From Candidatus Pantoea soli (GTDB lineage Bacteria > Pseudomonadota > Gammaproteobacteria > Enterobacterales > Enterobacteriaceae), in contig NZ_CP032702.1 of assembly GCF_007833795.1 (NCBI RefSeq), forward strand, positions 62,001 through 126,000: 64,000 nt of DNA. The letters run 5' to 3'. Below, one piece after another: positions 1 to 9,580 of this stretch. Numbering within the stretch: the first letter of the stretch is position 1; every line of letters begins with the position of its first letter. The position numbers and the translations under genes are program-made. A model generated the notes under the pieces. The model saw nothing but the letters and a program-made list of their open reading frames with translations. It had not been told where the DNA came from and ran no database searches.

Positions 1-387
1 CAGATTCTCCAGCACTGCCAGCGCCTGACCGCTCATCTCCGGTTTCAGCTCCGCGATCAGCGAATGCAGCAGGCGCTGCCAGTGCGCATCACGCGGGTAG
101 TGATGAATATCAAGCGGCGGTTTGCCCTGCGCGGCGCTTTCGGCCAGACGCGGCCGCAAATCCAGCTGCAGCGGATGGTCATACAGCACGATCTCCTGCG
201 CCTGGGCAATCACGGCGGCAAAGCGCAGATAATCGCCCAGCGGATTTTTCGCCGCCAGCTCGCGCAAACGCGCCGCCCGGCGACTGTAGAGATTTTTCAG
301 CCGGGGAAAAAGTAACGGCGGAATCTGCTCCGCCGTGCTTTTATCGCTCTTCTCCAGCTGGTCCTGCGGGATGATGCGAATACTCAT
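1..387 (-). CDS. fdhE: FdhE, formate dehydrogenase accessory protein (N-terminal part, cut by window edge)
   Basis: Reading the minus strand from the ATG at 387 gives an open frame of 129 codons to the window edge, beginning [20 protein letters not shown], which matches the start of enterobacterial FdhE. FdhE is a cytoplasmic rubredoxin-like iron protein needed for maturation of the membrane formate dehydrogenases. Its ATG overlaps the fdoI stop codon (ATGA-type overlap), so it is the last gene of the fdoGHI-fdhE operon. The C-terminal part with the CxxC metal motifs lies outside the window. Confidence 0.9.
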   Translation of the reverse strand, partial: MSIRIIPQDQLEKSDKSTAEQIPPLLFPRLKNLYSRRAARLRELAAKNPLGDYLRFAAVIAQAQEIVLYDHPLQLDLRPRLAESAAQGKPPLDIHHYPRDAHWQRLLHSLIAELKPEMSGQALAVLENL

Positions 388-1028
388 CAGGGGCGTTTTT
401 CCTGTTGTGTGTGGCGTTGACGCTGCTCGCGATACCAGCGCGGGTGATGTTTCTTCGCCCACGCAGCCGGCACCCAGCCCTCAACCATGGCGGTAATGGT
501 GCCCTTGACCCACAGAGCCGCATAAATGTGCACCATAATCACCACGATCAAGGCCACAGCCGAGACCGAATGCACCACCAGAGCGGCGCGAATCAGCGGA
601 ATAGTGAAGGCACCGGCGAAGTATGGACGCCAGATAACAATTCCGCTCGCCAGCAGCAAAACTAAGCTGATGATAGCAGCCCAGAACACACACTTCTGCC
701 CGAAGTTGTATTTGCCGGTATCGCCGACCTCCTCGTTACGCACAATTTTGTGAATATTTTTCGCCCACATCAGGTCTTCGCGGTTGATCAGGTTTTGTTT
801 CCAGTAGCGTAAGAACATGATGATAAAGGCGGCAAACATCACTACCCCGACAAACGGGTGCAGAATGCGCGCCAGCTGCGGCGTGCCCAGTACGTGCATC
901 AGCCAGTTAAACGACGGAAAAAAGAAACCCAGTCCGCTCAGCGCGGCAAACACAAAACAGAACGCCACAATCCAGTGATTGATGCGTTCCGGTGCGCTGT
1001 AACGCACCAGACGATCGCGCTTTTTCAT
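387..1028 (-). CDS. fdoI: Formate dehydrogenase-O cytochrome b556 (gamma) subunit
   Basis: A 213-residue integral membrane protein with four hydrophobic segments (about residues 18-38, 53-73, 115-135 and 150-172). This is the usual length and topology of FdoI/FdnI. It anchors formate dehydrogenase-O in the inner membrane, carries two b hemes through conserved histidines (seen in [28 protein letters not shown] and [12 protein letters not shown]) and passes electrons from FdoH to quinone. Its start overlaps the fdoH stop by one base and its end overlaps fdhE, showing tight translational coupling. Assignment is by protein similarity and operon position. Confidence 0.95.
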   Translation of the reverse strand: MKKRDRLVRYSAPERINHWIVAFCFVFAALSGLGFFFPSFNWLMHVLGTPQLARILHPFVGVVMFAAFIIMFLRYWKQNLINREDLMWAKNIHKIVRNEEVGDTGKYNFGQKCVFWAAIISLVLLLASGIVIWRPYFAGAFTIPLIRAALVVHSVSAVALIVVIMVHIYAALWVKGTITAMVEGWVPAAWAKKHHPRWYREQRQRHTQQEKRP

Positions 1029-1927
1029 TATTTGCGCTCCTCTTTTTTGTGCAGCTCTTCGTCCTCGTCCTCATCGACCCGGTTCGGGCCCACGCCGACA
1101 TAATGGAACACCGAGGCGGCAAAGGTGGCCGCAAAGCCGATCGCCGCCAGCGGTTTCCAGATCCCTTTCCAGAACGTCACCGCCGGGCTGATGCTGGGGT
1201 TGTCCGGCAGGCCGTGGTACAGCTGCGGCTTATTGGCGTGATGCAGAACATACATCACGTGTGTGCCGCCCACGCCTTCCGGATCGTACAGCCCGGCATT
1301 GGCGTAACCGCGCGTATTCAGTTCGGCAACGCGCTCAGCAGCCAGCGCCTGCATATCACTTTTACTGCCAAAGTGAATTGCCCCGGTCGGGCAGGTTTTT
1401 ACGCACGCCGGTTCCTGACCGACGTTGACACGATCGACGCACAGCGTGCATTTATACACGCGGTTGTCCTCTTTATTCAGACGCGGGACATCGAACGGAC
1501 AGCCGGCAATGCAGTAGCCGCAGCCGATGCACTGTTCTGACTGAAAATCGACGATGCCGTTTGCATACTGAATAATCGCGCCTTCGGACGGGCAGGCCTT
1601 CAGGCAGCCGGGATCGGCGCAGTGCATGCAGCCATCCTTGCGGATAAGCCACTCCAGCTTGCCGTTCTCCTCCACCTCAGAAAAGCGCATCACCGTCCAG
1701 GATTTGGCGGTCAGATCAGCCGGGTTGTCATACACCCCGACGTTATGTCCCACCTCATCGCGAATGTCGTTCCACTCTGAACACGCGACCTGACAGGCCT
1801 TGCAGCCGATACAGGTGGTCACGTCGATCAGCTTCGCCACTTCCTGCTGATGGTTACGCGCCTGCGGGGCAGGCGTGAAACCGTTGGTGGCGGAGCGGCG
1901 GATAATGTCCTGTGATTGATAAGCCAT
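1028..1927 (-). CDS. fdoH: Formate dehydrogenase-O iron-sulfur (beta) subunit
   Basis: A 299-residue ferredoxin-type subunit. Cysteine clusters [40 protein letters not shown] and [21 protein letters not shown] supply ligands for four [4Fe-4S] clusters that wire FdoG to the FdoI hemes. A single hydrophobic helix near the C terminus (about residues 254-280) anchors it to the membrane with the catalytic domain outside. Length and motif order match E. coli FdoH. It lies 12 bp downstream of fdoG and overlaps fdoI by one base. Confidence 0.96.
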   Translation of the reverse strand: MAYQSQDIIRRSATNGFTPAPQARNHQQEVAKLIDVTTCIGCKACQVACSEWNDIRDEVGHNVGVYDNPADLTAKSWTVMRFSEVEENGKLEWLIRKDGCMHCADPGCLKACPSEGAIIQYANGIVDFQSEQCIGCGYCIAGCPFDVPRLNKEDNRVYKCTLCVDRVNVGQEPACVKTCPTGAIHFGSKSDMQALAAERVAELNTRGYANAGLYDPEGVGGTHVMYVLHHANKPQLYHGLPDNPSISPAVTFWKGIWKPLAAIGFAATFAASVFHYVGVGPNRVDEDEDEELHKKEERK

Positions 1928-1939
1928 AGTCGTTCTCCG

Positions 1940-4900
1940 TTACACCTTCTCGACGTTAACCAGGAACGCCTTAAACTCCGGCGTCTGCGTGTTGGCATCA
2001 CCGACAAACGGCGTCAGGGTATTGGCGATAAAGCCTTTCTTCGCCACGCCCTGATAGCCCCAGTGAATCGGAATGCCGATGGTTTCCACGGTCTTACCGT
2101 CCACCTGCAGCGGACGGATACGCTTGGTCACCACCGCTTTGGCTTTGATATAACCGCGATTCGAACTGACTTTCACCGTATCGCCCTGGGCGATGCCCAG
2201 CTTCTGCGCCAGCTTTTCACCGATCTCAACAAACTGCTCCGGCTGTGCAATGGCGTTCAGCCGGGCGTGTTTGGTCCAGTAGTGGAAATGCTCGGTAAGG
2301 CGATAGGTGGTGCCGACATACGGGAACTGCTCCGCTTTGCCCATCGCAGCCAGATCGTCCTTAAACACGCGCGCCGCCGGGTTTGAGACCACGTTCGGGT
2401 GCAGCGGGTTAGTGCCAAGCGGCGTTTCAAACGGTTCGTAGTGTTCCGGGAACGGTCCTTCGGCCATTTTGTCGAGCGCAAACAGGCGACCCATGCCTTC
2501 CGGCTGCATAATGAACGGGCCGACATTGCTGCCCGGCGCGGCCGCGCTGTAGTCCGGCACATCCATGCCGCCCCACTTGCTGCCATCCCATTTCAGGATC
2601 TGCCGGCGCGCATCCCACGGGTTGCCCTGCGGATCGGCGGAGGCGCGGTTATAAAGAATGCGGCGGTTAAGCGGCCACGCCCAGCTCCAGTTCAGGGTGT
2701 TGCCCAGCCCGGAAGGATCGGTGTTGTCGCGGCGCGCCATCTGGTTGCCTTCCGGCGTCCAGCTGCCGGCAAAAATCCAGCAGCCGCTGCTGGTGGAACC
2801 GTCATCTTTCAGATGGGCAAAGGTACTGAGCTGCTGGCCTTTTTTCACCAGCACGGTGCCTTTGTCATCCACGATATCCGTCAGCGCCTTGCCGTTGCTC
2901 TCCATTGCCACTTCTTCCGGCGCAGGGTTTTCCGGCGTCAGATAGTTCCAGCTCATGTTCAGCACCGGATCGGGCAGTGCACCGCCTTCACGGGCGTACA
3001 TTTCACGCAGGCGCAGATAGATACCGGCAAGGATTTCACCGTCATTTCGCGCTTCACCGGGTGCGTCCTGACCTTTGTAGTGCCACTGCAGCCAGCGGCC
3101 GGAGTTAACGATTGAACCATTCTCTTCGGCGAAGCAGGTAGACGGCAGGCGGAACACTTCAGTCTGAATGTTCGCCGGATCCACATCGTTAAACTCGCCG
3201 TGATTTTCCCAGAAGGTGGCGGTTTCCGTGTTCAGCGGATCAATAGTGACAAGGAACTTCAGCTTCGACAGCGAAGCGATAACCTTGCGCTTGTTCGGGA
3301 ACGACGCCACCGGGTTAAAGCCCTGGCACAGGTAGCCATTGACCTTGCCCTGCGACATCATCTCGAAGTACTGCAGGACGTCGTAGCCTTTGTCCCACTT
3401 CGGCAGCCAGTCGAAGCCCCAGCTGTTTTCCGCCTGAGCTTTATCACCGTAAAACGCCTTCATCAGGCTGACGAAGAATTTCGGGTAGTTGCTCCAGTAG
3501 TTGACCTGGCCCGGCAGCAGCGCTTTGGGCGTGTTGGCCGTGAGATAGGTTTGCAGATCGGTCTGCTTTTCAGACGGCAGCGTCATGTAGCCGGTGAGGC
3601 TTTGTGACAGCAGGCCGAGATCGGTCAGGCCCTGAATATTGGAGTGGCCGCGCAGCGCATTCACGCCACCGCCTGCCATGCCCATATTGCCCAGCAGCAG
3701 CTGAATCATCGCCATGGTGCGGATGTTCTGCGCCCCAACCGAATGCTGCGTCCAGCCCAGTGCATAGAGGAATGAGGTGGTGCGATCGCGCGCGCTGGTC
3801 TCGCCAATCAGTTCACAGACGTGCAGGAAGTCCGCTTTCGGCGTACCACAGATGCGCTCAACCATCTCTGGCGTATAGCGGCTGACGTGCTGCTTCAGCA
3901 GGTTCCACACGCAGCGCGGATGGCTCAGGCTGTCGTCGCGTCTGGCGAAGCCGTCTTCACCCAGCTCATAGTTCCAGCTGGTTTTATCGTATTTCCGGGT
4001 TTCCGCGTCATAGCCGCTGAACAGGCCATCTTCAAAATGAAAATCTTCCCGCACAATCAGGCTGGCGTTGGTATAAGCCTGCACATACTCATGCTGGATT
4101 TTGTCATTCTGAATCAGCCACAGCAGTACGCCCGACAGGAAGGTGATGTCGGTACCGGAGCGAATCGGCGTATAAAAATCTGCCACCGACGCCGTGCGGG
4201 TAAAGCGCGGATCGATAACAATCAGTTTGGCTTTGTTGTGAATCTTGGCTTCCATCGCCCAGCGGAATCCCACAGGATGCGCTTCCGCGGCGTTCCCGCC
4301 CATCACAACAATCAGGTTGGCATTACGGATGTCGACCCAGTGGTTGGTCATCGCACCGCGACCAAATGTTGGAGCAAGACTTGCTACCGTTGGTCCGTGT
4401 CAGACGCGTGCCTGGTTGTCGACCGCTAACATGCCAAGCGATCGGGTAAATTTCTGGGTTAAGTAGCCGGTTTCATTACTGGAAGCAGACGCACACAGCA
4501 TACCGGTAGAGAGCCAGCGGTTAACGGTCACGCCTGCGGCGTTCTGCGCAATAAAGTTGGCGTCGCGGTCGGCTTTCATCAGCCGGGCAATGCGATCAAA
4601 GGCGTCATCCCAGCTGATGCGCTGCCATTTATCCGAGCCAGGCGCACGGTATTCCGGGTATTTCAGGCGACTGTCGCTGTGAACAAAATCGAGCAGGCCG
4701 GCGCCTTTCGGGCACAGCGCGCCGCGGCTCACCGGATGATCCGGATCCCCTTCGATATGGAAAATGGTTTCTCTGGCGTTTTTGGCACCGTCACCAAGGC
4801 TGTACATCAACAGGCCACAACCAACTGAGCAGTAGGTACAGGTATTACGGGTTTCACGGGCGCGCAGCAATTTGTATTGCCGCGTTTCCGCCAGCGCGAC

Positions 4901-4987
4901 GTCCGGCGCAAAGCCGAGCATCGCAGCCGTCGTTCCTGCCATACCGCCAGCACAGATTTTGAAGAATTTTCTTCGGCTGACGTTCAT
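1940..4987 (-). CDS. fdoG: Formate dehydrogenase-O catalytic (alpha) subunit, selenoprotein
   Basis: The frame from the ATG at 4987 (AAGGGA ribosome site) runs through one in-frame TGA at 4402-4400 to the stop at 1940. Read as selenocysteine, the TGA is residue 196 of 1015, the position and context (NQARV-U-HGPTVAS) of E. coli FdoG Sec196. The N terminus SRRKFFK is a Tat twin-arginine signal. The cysteines in CTYCSVGCG and GALCPKGAG bind a [4Fe-4S] cluster. The rest is the bis-molybdopterin-guanine-dinucleotide fold. The enzyme oxidises formate on the periplasmic side and feeds the quinone pool. A further upstream ATG at 5005 lacks a better ribosome site. The TGA is programmed, not a frameshift: similarity is unbroken across it and a SECIS hairpin follows. 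Confidence 0.96.
4362..4402 (-). promoter_or_regulatory. SECIS element directing selenocysteine insertion in fdoG
   Basis: Immediately downstream of the TGA codon the transcript can fold: outer pairs CCAA/TTGG (4393-4390 with 4365-4362), then an apical hairpin at 4388-4371 (GGTAGCA ... TGCTCC). It has one bulged U and a small loop containing GU. A bulged U plus apical GU are the features SelB needs in bacterial SECIS elements such as fdhF and fdnG. The fold was judged by eye. Confidence 0.85.
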
Positions 4988-5127
4988 GGTTAATCCCTTC
5001 GACATTGCTGTAAATTATTATCTTTAGCGCGGGCTGGATTCGGGTCGCCCCGATCCAGGAAAGATTGAGGTAATATCGGCCGGATATTACCACTACTTTA
5101 ATGTGGGTGTTATGCGAGACGAGAGAA

Positions 5128-5952
5128 GTGAAAGCGAAACAGCAGAAAAGTGAGCAGAATGTGAATGAGATCGCAGGTCTGAGCCAGACAACGGTGTGGC
5201 AGCGGGACGCCCTGACCGAAGCAGAAAGCGACTGGCTGGCGCAGGAAGTGCCGGTTGCGCTGGTGTATAACGGCATTTCGCACGTGGTCATGATGGCAAC
5301 GCCCGACGATCTGGAAGCGTTTGCGCTCGGTTTCTCGCTCTCGGAAGGCATTATTGCGCAACCACAGGAGATCTTCGGCATGGATATTGTGCCGGGCTGC
5401 AACGGCATTGAAGTGCAGATCGAACTCTCCAGCCGGCGCTTCATGGCGCTGAAGGCGCAGCGTCGCGCGATGGCCGGGCGTACCGGCTGCGGCGTGTGTG
5501 GCGTTGAGCAGCTTGATCAGATAGGCAAACCCGTGCCTGCGCTGCCGTTTACGCAAACCTTCGCGCTGGCACAGCTCGATACGGCGTTAGCGCAGCTGCG
5601 CGACTATCAGCCGGTGGGCAATCTGACCGGCTGCACGCACGCCGCAGCGTGGATGTCGCCGCAGGGTGAGCTGCAGGGCGGCTGTGAGGACGTGGGCCGC
5701 CACGTGGCGCTGGATAAACTGCTGGGCTATCGCAGCCAGTGCGGCTGGCAGCAGGGCGCGGTGCTGGTGTCCAGCCGCGCCAGCTATGAAATGGTACAGA
5801 AATCGGCCATGTGCGGCGTAGAGATTCTGTTTGCTGTTTCCGCTGCCACGCAGCTTGCCGTGGATGTCGCCAGACGCTGTAACCTGACGCTGGTCGGGTT
5901 CAGTAAACCGGGACGGGCGACGATTTATACGCATCCGCAGCGCCTGCGTTAA
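5128..5952 (+). CDS. fdhD: FdhD, sulfurtransferase for formate dehydrogenase
   Basis: FdhD transfers sulfur from IscS to the molybdenum cofactor, which formate dehydrogenases need for activity. The CxxC of GCGVCGVEQ is the catalytic cysteine pair, and conserved blocks [34 protein letters not shown] and KPGRAT are present. I chose the GTG at 5128 because [14 protein letters not shown] aligns residue for residue with the N terminus of E. coli FdhD and is preceded by GAGAGAA. An ATG at 5101 would add nine residues. The gene is divergent from fdoG, as in E. coli, with about 140 bp of shared promoter region. Confidence 0.93.
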   Translation: MKAKQQKSEQNVNEIAGLSQTTVWQRDALTEAESDWLAQEVPVALVYNGISHVVMMATPDDLEAFALGFSLSEGIIAQPQEIFGMDIVPGCNGIEVQIELSSRRFMALKAQRRAMAGRTGCGVCGVEQLDQIGKPVPALPFTQTFALAQLDTALAQLRDYQPVGNLTGCTHAAAWMSPQGELQGGCEDVGRHVALDKLLGYRSQCGWQQGAVLVSSRASYEMVQKSAMCGVEILFAVSAATQLAVDVARRCNLTLVGFSKPGRATIYTHPQRLR

Positions 5953-6725
5953 ACCACCTGGACCTGCGGCAGTACCTGCTGCAGGGCAGAGAGCGCCCCC
6001 GTTCTCGCCTGCCCACCGTCACAAATCAGCAGATCAATCTCCGCCACCGGCGCGTACTGAACACGGCTTACCACGCCGAGCTTACTGTGATCGGCCAGCA
6101 GGATGGTGCGACCGGCCTGCTGCACCATTGCGCGGGCAATGGCGGCTTCATGAGGATGAAAACTGCTGGCACCCTGACTGGCATCAATGCCAACCGGAGA
6201 GAGCAGCGCCACATCGGCGCGATAGCGGTATATGTCGGCCACGGTCATCTCGCCGCGCGTCTGCTGCGCGCCTGCGGTCATCATGCCGCCCAGCAGCAAC
6301 ACCTGATTATTCAGCGTTTCATGTTCCTCGGCGGCACTGAGCGCCAGCGCCGCCTGCAGGCTATTGGTGATAATTGTCAGGCCGGACATGCTGCGCAGCG
6401 CTTCAGCCAGCATGGTGGTGGTGGTGCCGGCATCCAGAAATAATGTCTGGCCTGGCTGCAGGTGCTGCACGGCCGCTGCCGCAATCGCGCGTTTCTCTTT
6501 GGCCTGGGCATTACGGCGAACCTGCAGCGGCGGCTCCGGCTGGCTGTCAGGTGCCACCACACCGCCATGCACCCGGCGGGCTAAGCCCTGCGCTTCCAGC
6601 GTAATGATGTCGCGCCGCGCGGTTTCGCGCGAAATGCCCAGTTCTTTAATGATGCGCTCGGTGCTGACCTGATGCTGAGTGGTCAGCAGGGCGCGGATGC
6701 GGTGTAAGCGGGTTTCCTGCAGCAT
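5949..6725 (-). CDS. DeoR/GlpR-family transcriptional regulator
   Basis: A 258-residue DeoR-family protein. An N-terminal winged helix-turn-helix (residues about 5-57, with [20 protein letters not shown]) is followed by a sugar-phosphate-isomerase-like effector domain with the signature [13 protein letters not shown] and a C-terminal [10 protein letters not shown] motif. DeoR members normally sense a phosphorylated sugar or related intermediate. It is divergent from a class-III aminotransferase and separated by 170 bp containing direct repeats, so it probably controls that gene and itself. The effector is unknown. Its 3' end overlaps the end of fdhD by four bases (convergent). Confidence 0.85.
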   Translation of the reverse strand: MLQETRLHRIRALLTTQHQVSTERIIKELGISRETARRDIITLEAQGLARRVHGGVVAPDSQPEPPLQVRRNAQAKEKRAIAAAAVQHLQPGQTLFLDAGTTTTMLAEALRSMSGLTIITNSLQAALALSAAEEHETLNNQVLLLGGMMTAGAQQTRGEMTVADIYRYRADVALLSPVGIDASQGASSFHPHEAAIARAMVQQAGRTILLADHSKLGVVSRVQYAPVAEIDLLICDGGQARTGALSALQQVLPQVQVV

Positions 6726-6790
6726 GGCCTTTCTCTGTGAACGGGTTTCTGGCCTGCGAGCTTACCTGAGTGTCATCCTGTCGTCATGTG

Positions 6791-6826
6791 CATTTGGTTG
6801 TATTTGTGTATTTGGTTGCATTTTCT
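6791..6826. promoter_or_regulatory. Candidate operator for the DeoR-type regulator (repeated ATTTG motif)
   Basis: In the divergent promoter region the motif ATTTG occurs at 6792, 6802 and 6810, followed by ATTTT at 6820, a spacing of about 8-10 bp, with ATTTGGTTG exactly repeated at 6792 and 6810. Runs of short direct repeats near one helical turn apart are typical of DeoR-family operators. The block lies about 66 bp upstream of the regulator start and 70 bp upstream of the aminotransferase start. No experimental consensus is known to me for this regulator. Confidence 0.45.
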
Positions 6827-6895
6827 GCGCGGACAGGCATGATAGCGATAACGGTCACTATTTATGCCTCTCCACCCTTCGCAACGGGAGTTACC

Positions 6896-8236
6896 ATGGC
6901 TACACGATCTACCATCATGGACACCAACAGTTTTCGTGCCGAACATGCTGACGGTCTGGATGCCGCTACGCGGGCGCTGACGGAGAAACGCAGCAAAGTG
7001 CTGGGCGAGTCGTATCGTCTGTTTTATCGCAAGCCGGTGCACCTGGTGCGGGGTGAAGGCCAATATCTGTGGGATGCGGCAGGCGACAAATATCTGGATG
7101 TGTATAACAACGTGGCCAGCATCGGGCACTGCCATCCGGCGGTGATTGACGCGGTGACGCAGCAGATGAAAATGCTGAATACCCACACCCGCTATCTGCA
7201 TGAACGTATTCTTGATTATACCGAAGCGTTGCTGGCAACCACGCCGGATGCGATCGACCGCGCTATGTATATGTGCACCGGCTCGGAAGCGAACGACCTT
7301 GCCATTCGCGTTGCGCGGGCGTGGAGCGGCGGCACCGGGATTATTGTGTCGCAGGAGGCCTATCACGGCACCAGCGATCTCACATCCGGTGCCTCACCGG
7401 CGCTGGGCAGCGGGCAACCGCTGGCCGCAACCACCCGCCTGGTGCCCCCCCCGGATGCCTACCGTGTTGATGCGCCGGATCTCGGGGAGTGGTTTGCCGG
7501 GCAGATTCAGCAGCAGATCGACGATCTGACAGCGCACGGCATTAAATTCGCCGGATTCCTCGCTGATTCGATCTTCTCTTCGGACGGCGTCCTGCCCAAT
7601 CCGCCGGGTTTCCTGCAGAAAGCGGTGGATGTCGTGCACGCAAACGGCGGTATCTTTATTGCCGATGAAGTCCAGCCAGGCTTTGCCCGCACCGGAGACG
7701 CGTTCTGGGGATTTGCGCGTCACGGCGTGGTACCGGATGTAGTGACGACCGGCAAACCCATGGGCAACGGCATTCCGGTCTCCGGCCTGCTGGCCAAAAG
7801 CGACGTGCTGGCTGCGTTCAGCGATGACATTCCTTACTTCAATACCTTTGGTGGCAATCCGGTGGCGATGGCTGCGGCGCAGGCGGTACTGACTGTGATT
7901 CAGGAAGAGGGGCTGCAGGAGCATAGTCGCGTGGTGGGCGCACAGCTGCTGGCGGAGCTGCAGAAGCTGATGGATCGGCATGAATGCATCGGCGATGTAC
8001 GCGGTGCCGGGCTGTTCATCGGTTTTGAACTGGTAACCGATCGCGCCAGCAAAACGCCGGATAAAGCGCTGGCGCTGGATGTGATTGAGAAGCTGCGTGA
8101 GCACCGGGTGCTGACTTCCGTGGCGGGTCCCTATGGCAACGTGCTGAAGTTGCGTCCGCCGCTGGCGTTCCAGGTGCAGGATATCGACTGGCTGGTGGGC
8201 GCGCTGGATCGGTCGCTGAGTGAACTCGGACGGTAA
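6896..8236 (+). CDS. Class-III PLP-dependent aminotransferase family protein
   Basis: A 446-residue fold-type I, class-III aminotransferase. The PLP-binding lysine is Lys287 in TTGKPMGNG. The upstream aspartate motif IADEVQPGFARTG, the SEANDLAIRVAR cofactor block and NTFGGNP are all present, so it should be catalytically competent. Close families include ethanolamine-phosphate phospho-lyase and alanine-glyoxylate/4-aminobutyrate-type enzymes. The substrate cannot be read from sequence. The start at 6896 is chosen for its GGGAG ribosome site. An in-frame upstream ATG at 6770 would run through the operator region. Probably regulated by the divergent DeoR protein. Confidence 0.82.
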   Translation: MATRSTIMDTNSFRAEHADGLDAATRALTEKRSKVLGESYRLFYRKPVHLVRGEGQYLWDAAGDKYLDVYNNVASIGHCHPAVIDAVTQQMKMLNTHTRYLHERILDYTEALLATTPDAIDRAMYMCTGSEANDLAIRVARAWSGGTGIIVSQEAYHGTSDLTSGASPALGSGQPLAATTRLVPPPDAYRVDAPDLGEWFAGQIQQQIDDLTAHGIKFAGFLADSIFSSDGVLPNPPGFLQKAVDVVHANGGIFIADEVQPGFARTGDAFWGFARHGVVPDVVTTGKPMGNGIPVSGLLAKSDVLAAFSDDIPYFNTFGGNPVAMAAAQAVLTVIQEEGLQEHSRVVGAQLLAELQKLMDRHECIGDVRGAGLFIGFELVTDRASKTPDKALALDVIEKLREHRVLTSVAGPYGNVLKLRPPLAFQVQDIDWLVGALDRSLSELGR

Positions 8237-8322
8237 CAGCACAGCGCGGCTGCTACGGCCAGGGGTAACCGTGCGTGCGCACCTTTTGCCAGATTGATCA
8301 AATCCTTATCGTTTCTAAGGCA

Positions 8323-8426
8323 TTGATAACCCTTTTCCGGATCATGATTTTAACTATAATGATCCGACTGCTTACGCGGCACACCGGTAAAGATGTGCTG
8401 CAAAACATTAAATGGAGAGGAAGAAC
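8323..8426 (+). promoter_or_regulatory. sodA promoter and leader
   Basis: TATAAT at 8355-8360 with a weak -35 around 8332-8338, followed by ACTGCTTACGCGGC. This stretch closely resembles the E. coli sodA promoter and 5' leader. The TTGATAACCCTTTTCC block at 8323-8338 sits where the E. coli Fur/ArcA-controlled region lies. The ribosome site GGAGAGGAAG precedes the ATG at 8427. Regulation by Fur, ArcA and SoxS is known for E. coli and is inferred here. Confidence 0.6.
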
Positions 8427-9044
8427 ATGAGTTATTCACTGCCATCCCTGCCGTACGCCTACGACGCACTGGAACCGCACTTCGACAAGCAGACGATGGA
8501 AATCCATCACACTAAACATCACCAGACCTACGTAAACAACGCCAATGCGGCGCTGGAAGGTACCGAATTCGCCGATCTGCCGGTTGATGAACTGATCACT
8601 AAGCTGGATCAGCTGCCTGCAGACAAAAAAGGCCCACTGCGTAACAACGCGGGCGGCCACGCTAACCACAGCCTGTTCTGGAAAGGCCTGAAAACCGGCA
8701 CCACGCTGCAGGGCGACCTGAAAGCCGCGATCGAAAAAGATTTTGGCAGCGTCGAGAAATTCCAGGAAGAGTTTGAGAAAGCGGCTGCAACCCGTTTCGG
8801 CTCCGGCTGGGCGTGGCTGGTGAAAAAAGGCGACAAACTGGCCGTGGTCTCTACTGCAAACCAGGATAACCCGCTGATGGGCGAAGCGATCGCCGGCGTA
8901 TCTGGCTACCCAATCCTGGGTCTGGATGTGTGGGAGCACGCTTACTACCTGAAGTATCAGAACAAGCGTCCTGACTACATCAAAGCGTTCTGGAACGTTG
9001 TGAACTGGGACGAAGCGGCCGCGCGTTTCGCTGCTGCAAAATAA
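8427..9044 (+). CDS. sodA: Manganese superoxide dismutase
   Basis: A 205-residue Mn-SOD converting superoxide to oxygen and hydrogen peroxide in the cytoplasm. Metal ligands are visible: His27 (EIHHTKHH), the histidine in NHSLFW, and Asp/His in [13 protein letters not shown]. The Gly-rich GGHANH and DNPLMG segments favour manganese. The start at 8427 ([20 protein letters not shown]) matches the E. coli protein and has a strong ribosome site. The in-frame ATG at 8412 is not used by homologues. It is monocistronic, ending at a terminator. Confidence 0.98.
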   Translation: MSYSLPSLPYAYDALEPHFDKQTMEIHHTKHHQTYVNNANAALEGTEFADLPVDELITKLDQLPADKKGPLRNNAGGHANHSLFWKGLKTGTTLQGDLKAAIEKDFGSVEKFQEEFEKAAATRFGSGWAWLVKKGDKLAVVSTANQDNPLMGEAIAGVSGYPILGLDVWEHAYYLKYQNKRPDYIKAFWNVVNWDEAAARFAAAK

Positions 9045-9094
9045 GCACCCCTGACGCTGCTTTCACCGCTATGCCGGTGCAAAGCGATATATTC

Positions 9095-9132
9095 ACACCC
9101 CGCTGGCGCTGAGCTGGCGGGGTGTTTTTTTA
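9095..9132 (+). terminator. Rho-independent terminator of sodA
   Basis: ACACCCCGC (9095-9103) pairs perfectly with GCGGGGTGT (9117-9125) and is followed by a run of seven T. It lies 50 bp downstream of the sodA stop. Confidence 0.9.
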
Positions 9133-9340
9133 TCAGTGAGATCATATAACCGTAGCGTGCAGTGCTGATTTAAAGCGTATTTGTGCGCTGGCATATATTC
9201 ACGCTTTGCGGTTCAGCTTTTATTAACAAATAACGTTCACAGCGAATAAATCAACGTGCTGAAATAAAGCCGGATATAAAAAGCGCTCTTTAGCCGGCCG
9301 GGGAATGCGTGCTGCGCGCTTAACGGTGAAAAGCAGGGCG
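9133..9340. other. Gene-free part of the sodA-ybjX intergenic region
   Basis: About 540 bp separate sodA from the next plus-strand gene. Apart from the sodA terminator and a small minus-strand ORF (9341-9541) I see no coding frame, tRNA or clear promoter in it. The sequence between 9133 and 9300 is more AT-rich than its surroundings. Confidence 0.5.
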
Positions 9341-9541
9341 CTATGCTCTGATAATGCCGCGCCAGGCCGTGTCGCTACGGCTCAGCCCGTACAGCGCCTG
9401 TCTCCCGCCGCGCTCCCGCCGCTTATGCGCGCCTGTTTTCGTACCGGCCTGAATATAAAAAATATAAACCAAGGTTAAACGAAACGGGAGTCCGGCTCCT
9501 TGCGGATTGGTGATTAACTCGCCGTTGATAATCCGGGGCAT
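9341..9541 (-). CDS. Possible small protein of 66 residues, unknown
   Basis: A minus-strand ORF with a well placed ribosome site (GAGG seven bases before the ATG). It begins MPRIINGELITNPQG, has one hydrophobic stretch around residues 20-32, and ends in an Arg-rich tail. I recognise no family. It is divergent from the ybjX-like gene, only 39 bp apart. It may be a real small membrane-associated protein or a chance frame. The ribosome site is the main support. Confidence 0.3.
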   Translation of the reverse strand: MPRIINGELITNPQGAGLPFRLTLVYIFYIQAGTKTGAHKRRERGGRQALYGLSRSDTAWRGIIRA

Positions 9542-9580
9542 ATAGTGGCCTCAGGTTATCCCGCAACGTAAAAAATAATT

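Noticed and set aside
1940..5005. Frameshift or premature stop splitting fdoG into two genes
   Set aside because: The two ORFs are in the same frame, separated only by TGA at the known Sec position and followed by a SECIS hairpin.
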